DNA of 59,878 nt from Perkinsus chesapeaki (Eukaryota; Perkinsozoa; Perkinsida; Perkinsidae), in the NCBI GenBank assembly GCA_013115145.1, contig JAAPAO010000158.1, positions 1 to 59,878 on the forward strand, read 5' to 3'. Under the pieces are notes generated by a model. It saw only the letters and a program-made list of their open reading frames with translations. It was not told where the DNA came from and ran no database searches. Positions within the stretch are counted from its first letter, which is position 1. Each line of letters starts with the position of its first letter. The translations under genes were made by a program, and so were the position numbers. Below, one piece after another: positions 12,068 through 22,599 of this stretch.

Positions 12068-13115
12068 AACTAATACTGTTATGCAAGATTATTTGTTAAT
12101 GCAGCGGAGTTGATTACGGTGTTTAGTTGAGTTGCTGAAAAGCACACAAGTAAGCGGGCCAACTCTGTCCCTCTCCACTGCATTTGATACTGTTATTCAT
12201 TGTGCGCCGCTCGCTCCCTTGTACATGCGTGCACAGCTAAATCCCCCTGCGAATGTGAGCTGAATAAGAAGAAGCCTTTGTAGACTCTCTTCTCGCCTTG
12301 TGTTCGTCCATATGAACGAGGAACAAGCAACAGATACGTCTACGTACTGGTCAACTCTAGGCAATCATATCTCCCTGCTGCCCAAGCTGGATATGAAAAT
12401 AACTGTCAATACCAGCTTGTGCCAGCGATGAGAAGCTTTCCGACTTCGTCTACATTCGGTGAACACGGGAGACCTAGCGGTAGAGGATTCCAGCACATAG
12501 AGACTTATAGTCGCCAACAGTCCAAGTCAGTTTACGCTTTTATATTTTTTGTCTCCATTATTGAAGACATTAGTGAGTCCGTTACTCACAATGTAACATA
12601 TGCTCGCAGACGTTTCTTATACATGGGAACCAGGTAGAGGCTATGTTACTAGTACAACGGAGTCCTCAATTTCCTGGGGCTCAGCACTTGACTCTCCTCC
12701 GTCAAATGTTCCACGGAGAGGACAAGATACTCGCATGCTCAAACCCCGAGCCGGATCGGGAGACCTCAGACAAGCACAGGAGGTCAGAAAGTAAACTACT
12801 CCGCTCCACACCCGCGACGAGTAAAACGATGGTACTGGTGAACAACTCATCACGACTCCACGTGGTCTGTGAAGCTTAAAGCTCGCTCATCGATCTGGAG
12901 CATTTACTTAGCTCAAGGCAGGCATGCAAGATGATAATGAAAATGAAAGAAATTCTCACAGAATGGAGCTCGAAATGTTCGAGTAGACTAGTGGTCAACG
13001 TTGTACACCAATCGATAGTGGGACTGGCAGGAGTATCTGTTTCTCAAGACTAACTTCAGTCAGTAAGGGTTGAGTGCACTCTTCGAGCTCAGGGCTCTTG
13101 CGGGCGTCACGAGAC
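12068..13115. other. Intergenic, no gene seen
   Basis: Only short overlapping frames on both strands. The stretch separates convergent genes and may hold their 3' untranslated regions. Confidence 0.45.
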
Positions 13116-13894
13116 CTAGCCATAGAAGATTTCCGCAAATAGGCGCTTGTGCTCATCGACAGTCTCACTGTCCGGGGCGTCGACCCGAAACCCGAAGCTT
13201 CCAGTGAAGAATGTCTTAGTGTCGTCGTCGAAACCTGGGCCAGCAGAAATGCCAAAATTAAAGTTATACTCGGCCAGCTCGGTACTATCACCATCGTCTG
13301 TTGTAACATTGAAATAATACAGTAGCTCAGTTTTTTTCTCGTGAAGGGTCCAATAGCCCTTATACAGGATGATATGATGACCAAGGTGAGAGCTCACCTC
13401 GAGCTTATACGTCATATTGTAGTCATAGCCATCGTAATCCACCACAGGCTCACCGAAACGGTCCGGGACCGTCATTCCAGTTTTGACATTGAAGGGGTTG
13501 CCTTTGTTGGATGTGAACGTACATTGATTGAATCAATTCGTGTATGATTGAAGCTAAAGCTGCCTGCAATGAAACCCGTCCTATTAGTTATAACACCATC
13601 CTTATACAGAGCACCATGGCTCACGGTTAAACGATTGTGGCCACTAGGACTTCCGGACGGTACGATCATAGTGCGGTATAACATACTCTCCGAACCGTGC
13701 TGGCTCTCAGCAGTAAACACACACGGCTTAGAAAGGTTGACCGATGGGCAGTTCCTTGCGGTTAATACAAGTGGTGGCGGGCTGTAGGGGGCCTGTCCAG
13801 CCGGAATGAGGCCCACGGCACTTGCCATAGCGATTGAGGCATGTAGGACCACGGCAGAGGCGATAATGGTGAGAGCATTATAAGATACCATCAC
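13116..13894 (-). pseudogene. Secreted glycoprotein gene with an internal frameshift
   Basis: The 5' part (13894 downwards) starts MMVSYNALTIIASAVVLHAS, a clear signal peptide, and continues in frame to about 13530. From there the downstream frame takes over and runs to a stop at 13116. In the overlap the second frame reads CTFTSNKGNPFNVKTG before its first ATG, so the two halves look like one protein of about 255 residues. No GT-AG pair of workable size fits the junction near 13525-13535, so a one-base indel is likelier than an intron. N-glycosylation sequons include NLS, NRT, NHT, NMT and NVT. No domain is recognised. The break could be a real mutation or an assembly error. Confidence 0.6.
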
Positions 13895-16100
13895 GAGAGC
13901 GAGTAAACTAGTGTAGCCTTCCCACTTCGGTGTAGTAATCCCAGCTTGCCGCGGCGGCTAAGCTGCGCCGTTCGCGTACGAAAAAGAATGCTAAATTGTT
14001 GACTTGAATTCCGCACACGGCCGATGATATTTCACATGTTACTGTTTCTATCGCATGCTGCAATGTTGTTGGGTTAGATTCATCAATGAACAAGATCTTT
14101 ACTCGGCATCCTTTTTCCCAAATCAAACCTCCTTTGAACAAGAGCTATTCTGTGACGCCGAGTGTCTCGGCCAAAGAAAGACAAGTGTGGGACTTCCAAA
14201 TCGAGTGGCACATGGCTTGTTGCATTTATAGCTCTATAGAGATATTATATGAGCCTAAGCATCCTGTTCGAAGGTGGGACACTTCCTGCCTTCTTGTCAA
14301 TGTTGCTGTATCGGAATGCATCTGAGTGGCCAACCCTACCAGAGTACAGGCTCCTTACTATAGCGTGTCCCACCACCAGCTACCATTTACGTTCTTCGGC
14401 ATCCGATAAAGTATTTTTTTGATAAACTGTAACGGTTATTGTGTACCGAAGCGTCTACCCTAAGGGTTAAGGCTATTGGCTTGCGTTATCTTATACAACT
14501 TGGATAGTATTGTCGACACTGGCCCTAACACCCAACTGGACTAGCGTAACAGCCGTGTGCGACAGCGTGAGACGCCGCGGTGCTTATCTATAACAAGTTC
14601 GTGGGGCAATATATGCATGTATGCCCGTATGAGCAGCATGGTAGTCGGGGCCTCCCTGTGTACCAGGTGCCGGACGCTCCCCACCACAGTGGGGTTGCTG
14701 CACTATAGTAAAACTGGGACGACTACACTACTCATCACACAACGTGCGCCACCGCCAAGTCCCCATGAGCTACAACGTGACGCTGTAGCAGGCAGCGCGG
14801 AGACTTGCCATATCAGCACGAGCTGACAGGATACATCTCGTATCATTTCGATCCGAAGCTTTCGGAAAGCTCGCCCACAATTGGCGTGTCTTGTGGTAAT
14901 CTGTTGTTATGGTCTATACAATCTCCTCTCGGGCCGAGAGTCTCGGCTCCTTCTGTGCTGTCCTCTTAGCGCACTCCTATTATAGGAGTCCTATGACCGT
15001 GGTCCTTTGCCTTCCACGCCCGAGAACCGAGCTCAGGAACATGAAATGCTGAGGCCGCCAATCGCCACAATGCATACGGTTCGTCAATCTTTGATGCTCG
15101 AGGCTTGTTCGTGCCAAAACGGCAAACTGTATCAGATTTCCTTAATTTTCATCCTCATCTGGATCTTGAGTCTTTATGCATCTGGGACGTCTTCAGCAGT
15201 TCGCAGAGCGCCCTCCGCAAATTTCTCCTCCTTATCTGGAGCCACTTGGTATTTCCCCTCTCCAAAGACTTATTGTGTGCTTATTCCCAAGCGGCGCCTG
15301 CATGACCCACGATCGCCCTACCTTGTTCAAGGAAGGACGAGCTGTGTCTGGCGCCGCGCCAGTGGCGCGTGCTGCTTGATAATGCGTCTATTGTCATACT
15401 TGACAAGTATTACTTGTCACCATTTGTCAGCCTAAATGGAACTTCTTGGCTTTATTGACCAGAATGTTTAATACGTAGTAGGAGCGAAGCACGACACGCG
15501 GACCGCGTGACGCGGTCTGTTGAGGTTTTTGATACGCCCCTCATGGTGATTCACTCTTATCTGCGTCACGTTGGGGGGCTACCAAATGATTTATTCCTCC
15601 TCAAAGAGTCTGGCGTTGGCAACGCACTACGATGTTGTGGCCAAGGTTTCGCTATGGAAAATGCGAGCAGTGATATACAGGTTAAAACAAGTTCCTGTTG
15701 ACCGCACTGTGAAGGATTCTTGCAGGATGCGCTACATCGAGCTCAAAAAGCCGCTGATGAGACTTTTCTGGTGAAGCCAGTGAACCAGCCAATGCCCCAA
15801 GTGAGAAAGTATACTCTATCGTCACGTATAAACCCCTTAAGTAGTATGCCGATCTTGTCGGACCGCATTTGAGACCTATACCTTCCAGAAATCTATTTCG
15901 GGTTTAAGGCCGCCAATTTCGCGAATAAGGAAATCATTTTCGCGAATAGGGACATTAATTTCGTAGTAGGGGTAGAATAGATTCCTGGTATAGGAACAAA
16001 TTACTAGTGACGTACAGTACGTTACGTACTAGTGTGTATCCGGAACTTTGAGAAAAGCACTGGTCTCTCGCCCAAGGGGATTTCCCTAAATCTGTAGGCT
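13895..16100. other. Intergenic with scattered short inverted repeats
   Basis: No convincing gene. The 142-codon frame at 15007-15435 has poor composition. Small perfect inverted repeats occur, such as GACCGCGT-g-ACGCGGTC at 15501-15517, GCCGAGAGTCTCGGC near 14934 and ACTCCTATTATAGGAGT near 14973. Confidence 0.4.
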
Positions 16101-16673
16101 CTAAAGAGCAGCCGTCTCCTTGTGGTCCATAACGACGCGGTGGCCCGAGCAGTATCGCACATAAAACAAGCTATGAGAGCGGTAAGTGGAAGGGTTGCAG
16201 ATATTAACAGGCTTCTCTGCGGCAGCCGCGCTGCCGAATAATGGAAAATGATGCGCATTGCAGTGGCTGCCTGGCAGAAATTCTCCATGGTGCACTGAGT
16301 CCAACTTTCCCTTGTGAAGTTTTCTTGGGAACAGTTGCACTGTTTTCGTTTCAATGTTCAGTGTCAGATATCTCCATACATTCCCAAGCCAGATGATGCC
16401 CGAGGGCATATTCAAGTGGTCAGTGAGATGGACCTTAATGTGTGTAGCCTGGCAATCAGCATGATTCCATTGCATAGTGCCAAACGAAGTGATGGCGAAT
16501 CGTATACTTTCATTTGACTTGTTGACAGGAGCTGTTGAGTTTGTCAGTTGTTCCGGCGGCGAGCTATTACCGCGATATGCAACCAGGGAGTCATCCGGCC
16601 TCACAGAAATCATTTCTGTGAAAAATAAACATTTGAGCCTTCTACGCACGCGTGCAAAGTCCCAGCCCAGCAC
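16101..16673 (-). CDS. Uncharacterised protein with N-glycosylation sites
   Basis: This is a long minus-strand frame of 190 codons. Residues 35-55 carry clustered sequons (NSS, NST, NKS, NES), and the middle (SGIIWLGNVWRYLTLNIETK) reads like beta-strands of an extracellular domain. No signal peptide lies at the frame start, so an upstream exon or a different start is likely. The start of the frame lies close to the divergent POT gene (ATG 16715), leaving little room for two promoters, which lowers confidence. No family is recognised. A 10-bp hairpin, TCACAGAAAT-c-ATTTCTGTGA (16601-16621), lies inside the frame. Confidence 0.4.
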   Translation of the reverse strand: MLGWDFARVRRRLKCLFFTEMISVRPDDSLVAYRGNSSPPEQLTNSTAPVNKSNESIRFAITSFGTMQWNHADCQATHIKVHLTDHLNMPSGIIWLGNVWRYLTLNIETKTVQLFPRKLHKGKLDSVHHGEFLPGSHCNAHHFPLFGSAAAAEKPVNICNPSTYRSHSLFYVRYCSGHRVVMDHKETAAL

Positions 16674-16714
16674 GCACGCGCTTCAGAACCGGCTGCATCA
16701 GTGCACTTCAACAA

Positions 16715-18346
16715 ATGACCGGCAACACGAAAAGGGAGCTGAGCTCCTTCAGCATCAAAAAGGAGTATTCATGGACCGACCTTTATGGTAACGAGTATAA
16801 TTACTATAAGAACCCTATGAAGGAGGCGGTCTCGTTCGTTCTCCTACAAGAGCTTTGCGAGCGGCTGGCCTTCTATGGTCTCACCCCCAACTTGCAGACA
16901 TTTCTCAAAGAGTACCTGGGATACAACGATAGCTCAGCCAACTCATACATATCTTCGTTTAACTCGATACTCTATGTGACCCCTCTGATATCTGCAGTCA
17001 TCTCTGACACCCTGCTCGGCCTCTACTACACAATAGTGGTCTTCTCGTTCGTCTACATGGCGGGATTGGCACTACTGACGGTCTCCTCGGTTAAGTCGAT
17101 AAGTCAGCCGTGGATGGTTCACGTATCTCTATTATTTCTCATTGCTTCTGGCGCAGGTGGCATCAAGAGCTGTGTGAATGTTATGGGAGCTCAGCAGTTC
17201 CATCCGGAACACCATAAGGAACTTATTACACGATTCTACACGTACTTCTATGCGGCGATCAACCTCGGCTCCATCGTTGGCGGCATAGTTACTCCGATAC
17301 TCCTCGAGGAGGCCGGATTTACGGCCAGCTTCGCCTTCCCTTTGGCATTCTTCATTCTTGCCACCACTTTGTTCATCCTTGGCAACCTAATGGGTCGATA
17401 TGTGAAGCCAAAGCCACAAGGCTCAGCGGTGTTGGAAATCCTGAAAGTTGTTGTCTACTCTGTGAAGAAGTGCTCACTTGAGAAAAATAAAGTCTCACAT
17501 GGCGGGAAGTTTGAGGACTCCTTCATTGACGATGCCAAGGCAGTATTCATGCTTTTACCGATGTTCACGTTGATTATACCATTTTGTATGGCCTACAATA
17601 ACATGACAACTGCCTTCCTCACCCAGGCCAAGAAAATGGACCGCAACACATTTGGCTGGAACATGCCTCCAGCAATGATTCAGAATGTGGATCCCATAGC
17701 GGTCGTGTTGAGCTCCTTCATTGTGGACACTTTGCTCTTCCCTGCTCTTCGGAAGCATGACCGAATGCCGGAGCCCCTCGTGAGATTCTGCATAGGGTCT
17801 GCCTTTGGTGCGGTCGCTTTGGCGTGTGCTCTAGTGGTAGAGTATCAAATCATGAGCCGGGAGATATTCAGCGTGTCAGTGTGGTGGCAGGTGCCGCAGT
17901 TCTGGATGATTGCTCTTGGTGAGATATTCCTGATGTCGACTTCTTACGAAGTTGCATTCACCTATTCCCCTTCATCATTGAAAGCGGTCGCCTCGGCCTT
18001 CAACTTGTGCTTCTTCGCAATTGCGAGCGCGCTGTCTGCCGTGTTGTTCTCGTTGTGTCAGTCGTGGCTGCCGGATTTCGATCCAGCCCAACCTACTGTA
18101 GAGTCCTATAAGAACGCACACTACGACTACTACTATTATTTTCTCATTGGTCTCTGTTCGGTCGGATCCCTTGGGTCCCTTCTGGCGCTCCCGTACTTCA
18201 AAAAGGTTAAGAAAAACAGCGCAGAGCGGCAAGCCGAGTTGGACCGCACTAAAGGCAGTTCAAGGCCGCCGTCGTCGAGCTTTGCCGAGTCCTCTGCTGC
18301 CAGTGAAGGTGCTTTGAGGAGGCGCTCAATCGCGTCGATGGCTTGA
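16715..18346 (+). CDS. Proton-coupled oligopeptide transporter (POT/PTR2), copy 1
   Basis: This is an intronless gene of 543 codons. I choose ATG 16715 (MTGNTKRELSSF) because alignment with the second copy begins there; an ATG 63 nt upstream only adds an Arg-rich leader. POT signatures are present: ELCERLAFYG for the ExxERFxYYG proton site in helix 1, GGIKSCVNVMGAQQF for the helix-5 motif, and FYTYFYAAINLGS for the PTR2 signature. About twelve hydrophobic helices are visible. The family imports di- and tripeptides or nitrate with protons across the plasma or vacuolar membrane. The canonical Arg in ERFxYYG is followed here by Leu-Ala rather than Phe. The tail (residues 515-543) is Ser/Arg-rich and cytosolic. 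The second copy follows 970 bp downstream. Confidence 0.92.
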   Translation: MTGNTKRELSSFSIKKEYSWTDLYGNEYNYYKNPMKEAVSFVLLQELCERLAFYGLTPNLQTFLKEYLGYNDSSANSYISSFNSILYVTPLISAVISDTLLGLYYTIVVFSFVYMAGLALLTVSSVKSISQPWMVHVSLLFLIASGAGGIKSCVNVMGAQQFHPEHHKELITRFYTYFYAAINLGSIVGGIVTPILLEEAGFTASFAFPLAFFILATTLFILGNLMGRYVKPKPQGSAVLEILKVVVYSVKKCSLEKNKVSHGGKFEDSFIDDAKAVFMLLPMFTLIIPFCMAYNNMTTAFLTQAKKMDRNTFGWNMPPAMIQNVDPIAVVLSSFIVDTLLFPALRKHDRMPEPLVRFCIGSAFGAVALACALVVEYQIMSREIFSVSVWWQVPQFWMIALGEIFLMSTSYEVAFTYSPSSLKAVASAFNLCFFAIASALSAVLFSLCQSWLPDFDPAQPTVESYKNAHYDYYYYFLIGLCSVGSLGSLLALPYFKKVKKNSAERQAELDRTKGSSRPPSSSFAESSAASEGALRRRSIASMA

Positions 18347-19316
18347 TTGAATACTTAAAGAGTGTTTAGATTTTATATTATCTGCTACTGCTGTGTTACC
18401 GTGTCAATCTGACCTCCGGGTTGTAGCACAATCGAGCTACTCCTCGCTCTCAGACATGGCCCACTTTCACAAAGAGCACCCTTGGTGGGCCTCTAATTAT
18501 TAGAGCTGCTATTAGAGTCTAATAGCAGCTTGCTACTACGTGCCCGTCAAGAGGGCCTCAAGACACCCGCCGTTCCTTTTTTGGGAATGTATTGTAATCT
18601 CCGGGTGTCCGATACATTTCTGACCCACCGCTAGGGACATAGTATGGATAGTCTAATTAAGCCTTCTTTCGGACTATAAACTCACACACACCCCGCTGGG
18701 GACGCCTCCTTGTTCTCAAGGGAATGTAATTGGGTGACTTCATGAGGTTCAGTGCACCCAGCTTATGCTCAGCTAGGAATTAGTTAAATAATTTTGTTAA
18801 TTTGATTTATACGCTACTGACCAAGCCTCACATTATTCGAAGTCCACCAACATGTGCATGCGTGCAGTCGATCGCCGCACGCAGGCGTAAAACATTCACG
18901 TCACGCGGTCCGACAGTCCCCTAAGAAGAATTAGATTTGGGGAAAGTCTTTGACGCTCGGAAATGCTGAAACTAGTGTTCAACAAGCGAAGGGCTGACAG
19001 CTCTAGCTGTACTCGTATGAAATATTATTAACTCGAAGCTCGAACGTTCGCAGCCATGCAGCAAGTAGGTCTTGTGCGCTCCCCCGCTGGGCGGCGCCTC
19101 CGTAGGACAGTGCGTGGATTTTCTGGCGAGCCCTCGTGAATAAAATATGATATCGCATATCTTGGGAGGCGTGGGTGTTACAAGCTCCTTCTAAGGGGCA
19201 GTCTGCAATACTCGTTTTACTTAATACTTAATTCGTTAATACTTCGTTTTAGGTTGATCGCTTATTCTGTAATCAGCTGTCGTGTTCAGGGCATTCCCAA
19301 TTTTCCCTTTTTAAAA
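18347..19316. other. Spacer between the POT genes
   Basis: No coding frame. It includes the 27-nt palindrome at 18504-18530 and a CACGCGGTCCGAC block near 18903. It presumably contains the 3' end of copy 1 and the upstream region of copy 2. Confidence 0.5.
18504..18530. repeat. Perfect 13-bp hairpin
   Basis: AGCTGCTATTAGA, one G, then the exact reverse complement. It lies about 160 nt beyond the stop of POT copy 1. Confidence 0.9.
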
Positions 19317-20828
19317 ATGGCCTACGAGAAGCCTTTCTCCTGGACAGATCGTTCCGGTAACACGTACCACTACTTTAGGAACCCAATGGTCATGTCCTGC
19401 ATTTTCATACTTATGCAAGAGCTCTGCGAAAGATTAGCATTCTACGGCATAACCCCGAACCTCCAGCTCTTCCTCAAGAAGTACCTCGGTTACACGGACC
19501 CTCAAGCTGACTCATACGTAGCGATCTTCAACTCTGTGTTGTACGTTACTCCGCTTATAGGAGGAGTTATGGCTGATACATTGCTTGGAGTGTACTATGT
19601 CATTCTGGCTTTCTCTATTGTTTATATGATTGGCCTGGTTCTGTTGACCTTGTCCTCAATTGAATCCATCACTCAACCTTGGATGATTCACTTATCGTTA
19701 TTAGTATTGATAACACTAGGAGCTGGTGGCATCAAGTCATGCGTCAATGTGATGGGTGCCCAGCAAATGCACCCAGAGGAACATAAAAAGGAAGTCACAT
19801 CATTTTTCACCTACTTCTATGCGAGTATCAACGTAGGCGCTCTCATAGGTGGAGTGGTTACCCCAATCCTGTTACAAGACGTCAGCTATTTTGCGAGCTT
19901 CGTGTTCCCCTTGGCCTTCTTCGTGGTGGCTACCGTTGTGTTTGTCCTTGGTGATTTCATGAACCGTTACGTTAAGGCCAAGCCGCAGGGTTCGGCAACT
20001 GTGAAGGTTGCCAAAGTAGCAGTATTCTCCCTCTTGAAGTGTTCATGCGAAAAGAACAAGAAGAGTAATGGTGGACGGTTCGAAGACGAGTTCATCGAGG
20101 ATGCGAAGCTCTTTTTCCGTCTCTTGCCCATCTTCACTCTAACGATCCCCTTCAACATGGTCTACAATACAATGACAACGACCTTCCTCACACAGGCGTT
20201 CAAGATGGACCGTAACACATTCGGTTGGAATATGCCTGCTGCTTTGATGCAAAACATAGATAGTATTGCAGTCATTGCCGTCTCGGTGACAGTCGAGAAT
20301 CTCGTTTACCCGTTCCTAAGGAAACGAGGGCTTATGCCACCACCGCTGGTTCGGTTCTGCATTGGATCACTGTTCGCTGCTGTGGCACTTTTGGCAGCGT
20401 TGTTCGTAGAGTATGCCGTGAAAGCTAATCCGCTATATACTGTGTCCATATGGTGGCAGATCCCCCAGTTCTCCCTTATTGCTACTGGCGAGATACTCTT
20501 AATTTCGACTAGCTACGAAGTGGCCTTCACGAACGCTCCTCCTGAACTGAAGAACGTTGCTTCTGCGGTGAATCTCTGTTTCATGGCTATGGCAAACGCC
20601 CTTACTGCGGTCCTGTTTCAGTTGACCGCTCCCTGGTTAACGGACTTCATTCCAGGTAGCGCTATTGCTCCCCCGTCACACTACGACTACTTCTACTTTG
20701 TGTTGATCGGTATATGTCTTGTGGGTGCTGCCGGTGCATTACTGTGCGTCCCTTATTACAGGAAAGTTGCAGCAGAAACACTTGCTAGGCAAAAGACTGA
20801 GAATCCGAGCGATAATGGCGACCCGTAG
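19317..20828 (+). CDS. Proton-coupled oligopeptide transporter (POT/PTR2), copy 2
   Basis: This is an intronless gene of 503 codons starting at ATG 19317 (MAYEKPFSWTDRSGN). An in-frame ATG at 19254 is less likely because similarity to copy 1 starts at KPFSWTD/KEYSWTD. Motifs match copy 1: ELCERLAFYG, GGIKSCVNVMGAQQ and FFTYFYASINVGA. Hydrophobicity indicates about twelve helices, with a hydrophilic loop (KCSCEKNKKSNGGRFEDEF) in the middle. Roughly two thirds of residues agree with copy 1 by eye, so this is an old tandem duplication. The C-terminus is shorter and lacks the Ser-rich tail. Confidence 0.92.
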   Translation: MAYEKPFSWTDRSGNTYHYFRNPMVMSCIFILMQELCERLAFYGITPNLQLFLKKYLGYTDPQADSYVAIFNSVLYVTPLIGGVMADTLLGVYYVILAFSIVYMIGLVLLTLSSIESITQPWMIHLSLLVLITLGAGGIKSCVNVMGAQQMHPEEHKKEVTSFFTYFYASINVGALIGGVVTPILLQDVSYFASFVFPLAFFVVATVVFVLGDFMNRYVKAKPQGSATVKVAKVAVFSLLKCSCEKNKKSNGGRFEDEFIEDAKLFFRLLPIFTLTIPFNMVYNTMTTTFLTQAFKMDRNTFGWNMPAALMQNIDSIAVIAVSVTVENLVYPFLRKRGLMPPPLVRFCIGSLFAAVALLAALFVEYAVKANPLYTVSIWWQIPQFSLIATGEILLISTSYEVAFTNAPPELKNVASAVNLCFMAMANALTAVLFQLTAPWLTDFIPGSAIAPPSHYDYFYFVLIGICLVGAAGALLCVPYYRKVAAETLARQKTENPSDNGDP

Positions 20829-21346
20829 ACTCTGACTAGCAGAATTCGCTTTTGTTGTAGCTTTTAGTCGTTGAACACTTTTCACGGTGCCCAAGTCTGG
20901 CACCATGTGAGTCGTACTGTACGACTCGCTAGTTCTGCCCTTATTCGAGTACAATGTCAGTCTGTTATATTTTTTCTAGTTAAGGCTTCCATGCCGAGTC
21001 ATCTCATATTTCTACTCCTGCTTTTACAGGTGGAGATGAAATATAAGTCTATCAGACAGCAAGCCTTTTGTTAAAGTATCACCTCGATGGTTTATCTTTT
21101 CATAATGGAATTTTCCCGCGCTCTTTATCAAACTGGGATATTTCGTCCGAGTTAGGGACATTAGTCGCTCTTGGGGTTCCGAACAAGTTGCTAGCGGAAG
21201 GCCGCCGGAATGACTGCCTTTCAAAGTTTCAAGGTTACATCGATGTGGTCCTCTCACAGTGTCCTCAAATGTTCACTTATTATTTGCATTCACTGCCTTG
21301 ACTCGCGTATGACAAATCCAACAGGTCAACAAAACACAAATGAGAA
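20829..21346. other. Spacer between convergent genes
   Basis: No coding sequence is supported. It holds the 3' flanks of POT copy 2 and of the minus-strand CFIm25 gene. Confidence 0.5.
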
Positions 21347-22592
21347 TCAGATGAGAATCACTTTGCGAGCTTTGCCTGGTTGACTGTCTCGTCTATGAGC
21401 TGCAACTGTTGCGTAAAGTTTCAGATTAAAACGAGAGAGCGCCTACCAGCAACAGAACTGTGAGTTCGTTGGAACAGCCAAAACCTACCGGCGGGACCGC
21501 ACTGATGATCTTGCCGAACTCGGGAATACCCTCTTTGTAAATTGTCGTTAAAGGGACTGAAAAAAATAATGCTAATCGCCGACTAGATTTATCGTCCCGT
21601 AATGAGCTTGCCGGAAAAGTTATGTGACGTGACACGGTGCTGTCGGGCAGCGAATAAGGAGCGTTCATTTGCGAAAAAAAATTCACAGAAATTGATCAAT
21701 AACAGCGGTTCCTTCTCACAGATTCGCACGCATGGGGTTAGACTTTCGAGTGGGCACCCAAACTTACTGCTTCTTATTTCGCATCCTGGACGGCTGCGAA
21801 TAACACATTTATGTGGCAGTGTTACTTGGTAGACGGAGATACACTCCTTGGGTCGCTGGACGTAGAGCGGTAAATAGGGGTAGACAAACTCGTCGAATTC
21901 AGGACGCCAAAACGTCAACAGTTTCTCTCCAACCTGATGGATGATGAACTTCTACTAGGCTGTGAAAAACGAATTGTAGGTTTCTCCTTCGACAAGGAAT
22001 GTTTCACTTCAAACCTCATATCTCCGCACTAGTAATATTTTTTGACCCTCGAGGAAGACATTTGCACAAAGTTGCATTGGTCTGTGGTTCCCACGACATT
22101 CTCAACGGCTTGCTAGGATACACTTGTGAATGGCACATATAGAAACTGACGCAAGTTCACTCGAAGGAGGTCCGTGTGGACGTGCAAGACCATCCTCGCA
22201 GCCAGAACGGAATAGTATATCTTACAATACCGACGTGGGCGGGCAAATGCTAATCCTTTCAAACATCATAACTCAAGGGTTAACTTACCGTCCATTCGCA
22301 TTTGCTTTGCTTGTCGTCAACACGCAAGATAGTTTTGCGCAATTTCCTGTTGATCCCATCAACTTCGGTCTCGCCCGGCGCGACCTTCCCACCCAGCAAG
22401 CGATATCGAGATCCGGCAGGCCTAAGCGAGAAATACTCCGACCTTCCAGACATTATAAATCCAGACCCGTTAGCTTGGCGTGGGCAGTCGAACATAAGCA
22501 AGCACGGTTGCTCGTTAAAGTGGCAGAGAACTGCGGCGTATGCGGTACCTGTGGAAAAACGAGCTTCAAGAGATAGTGTACCATTCCTGCAA
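21347..22592 (-). CDS. NUDT21: CFIm25 / NUDT21, pre-mRNA cleavage factor Im 25-kDa subunit, 5' partial
   Basis: The protein binds UGUA in pre-mRNA and helps choose the poly(A) site. Exons read in phase on the minus strand: 22289-22548 (possibly from about 22592), 21768-21933, 21489-21556 and 21347-21442. The first carries the degenerate Nudix box YRLLGGKVAPGETEVDGINR, against LPGG-LNPGEDEVEGLKR in animals. The second has WRPEFDEFVYPYLPLYVQRP, matching [20 protein letters not shown]. The third has PLTTIYKEGIPEFGKIISAV. The last has ALSRFN followed by about 25 extra basic residues that animal proteins lack. Introns are 46, 211 and 355 nt. The catalytic Nudix glutamates are incomplete, as in known CFIm25. 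The N-terminal exon was not located with certainty; MRKSDMAELESLQEW near 22576-22625 is a candidate. Confidence 0.87.
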
Positions 22593-22599
22593 GCTCTCG

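Noticed and set aside
15007-15435. 142-codon + strand ORF
   Set aside because: Composition is unlike protein (irregular Cys/Arg/Ser runs), three frames are open at once, and no motif or splice context supports it.
22130-22576. 148-codon + strand ORF
   Set aside because: It is antisense to the Nudix exon of NUDT21, whose protein match is clear.
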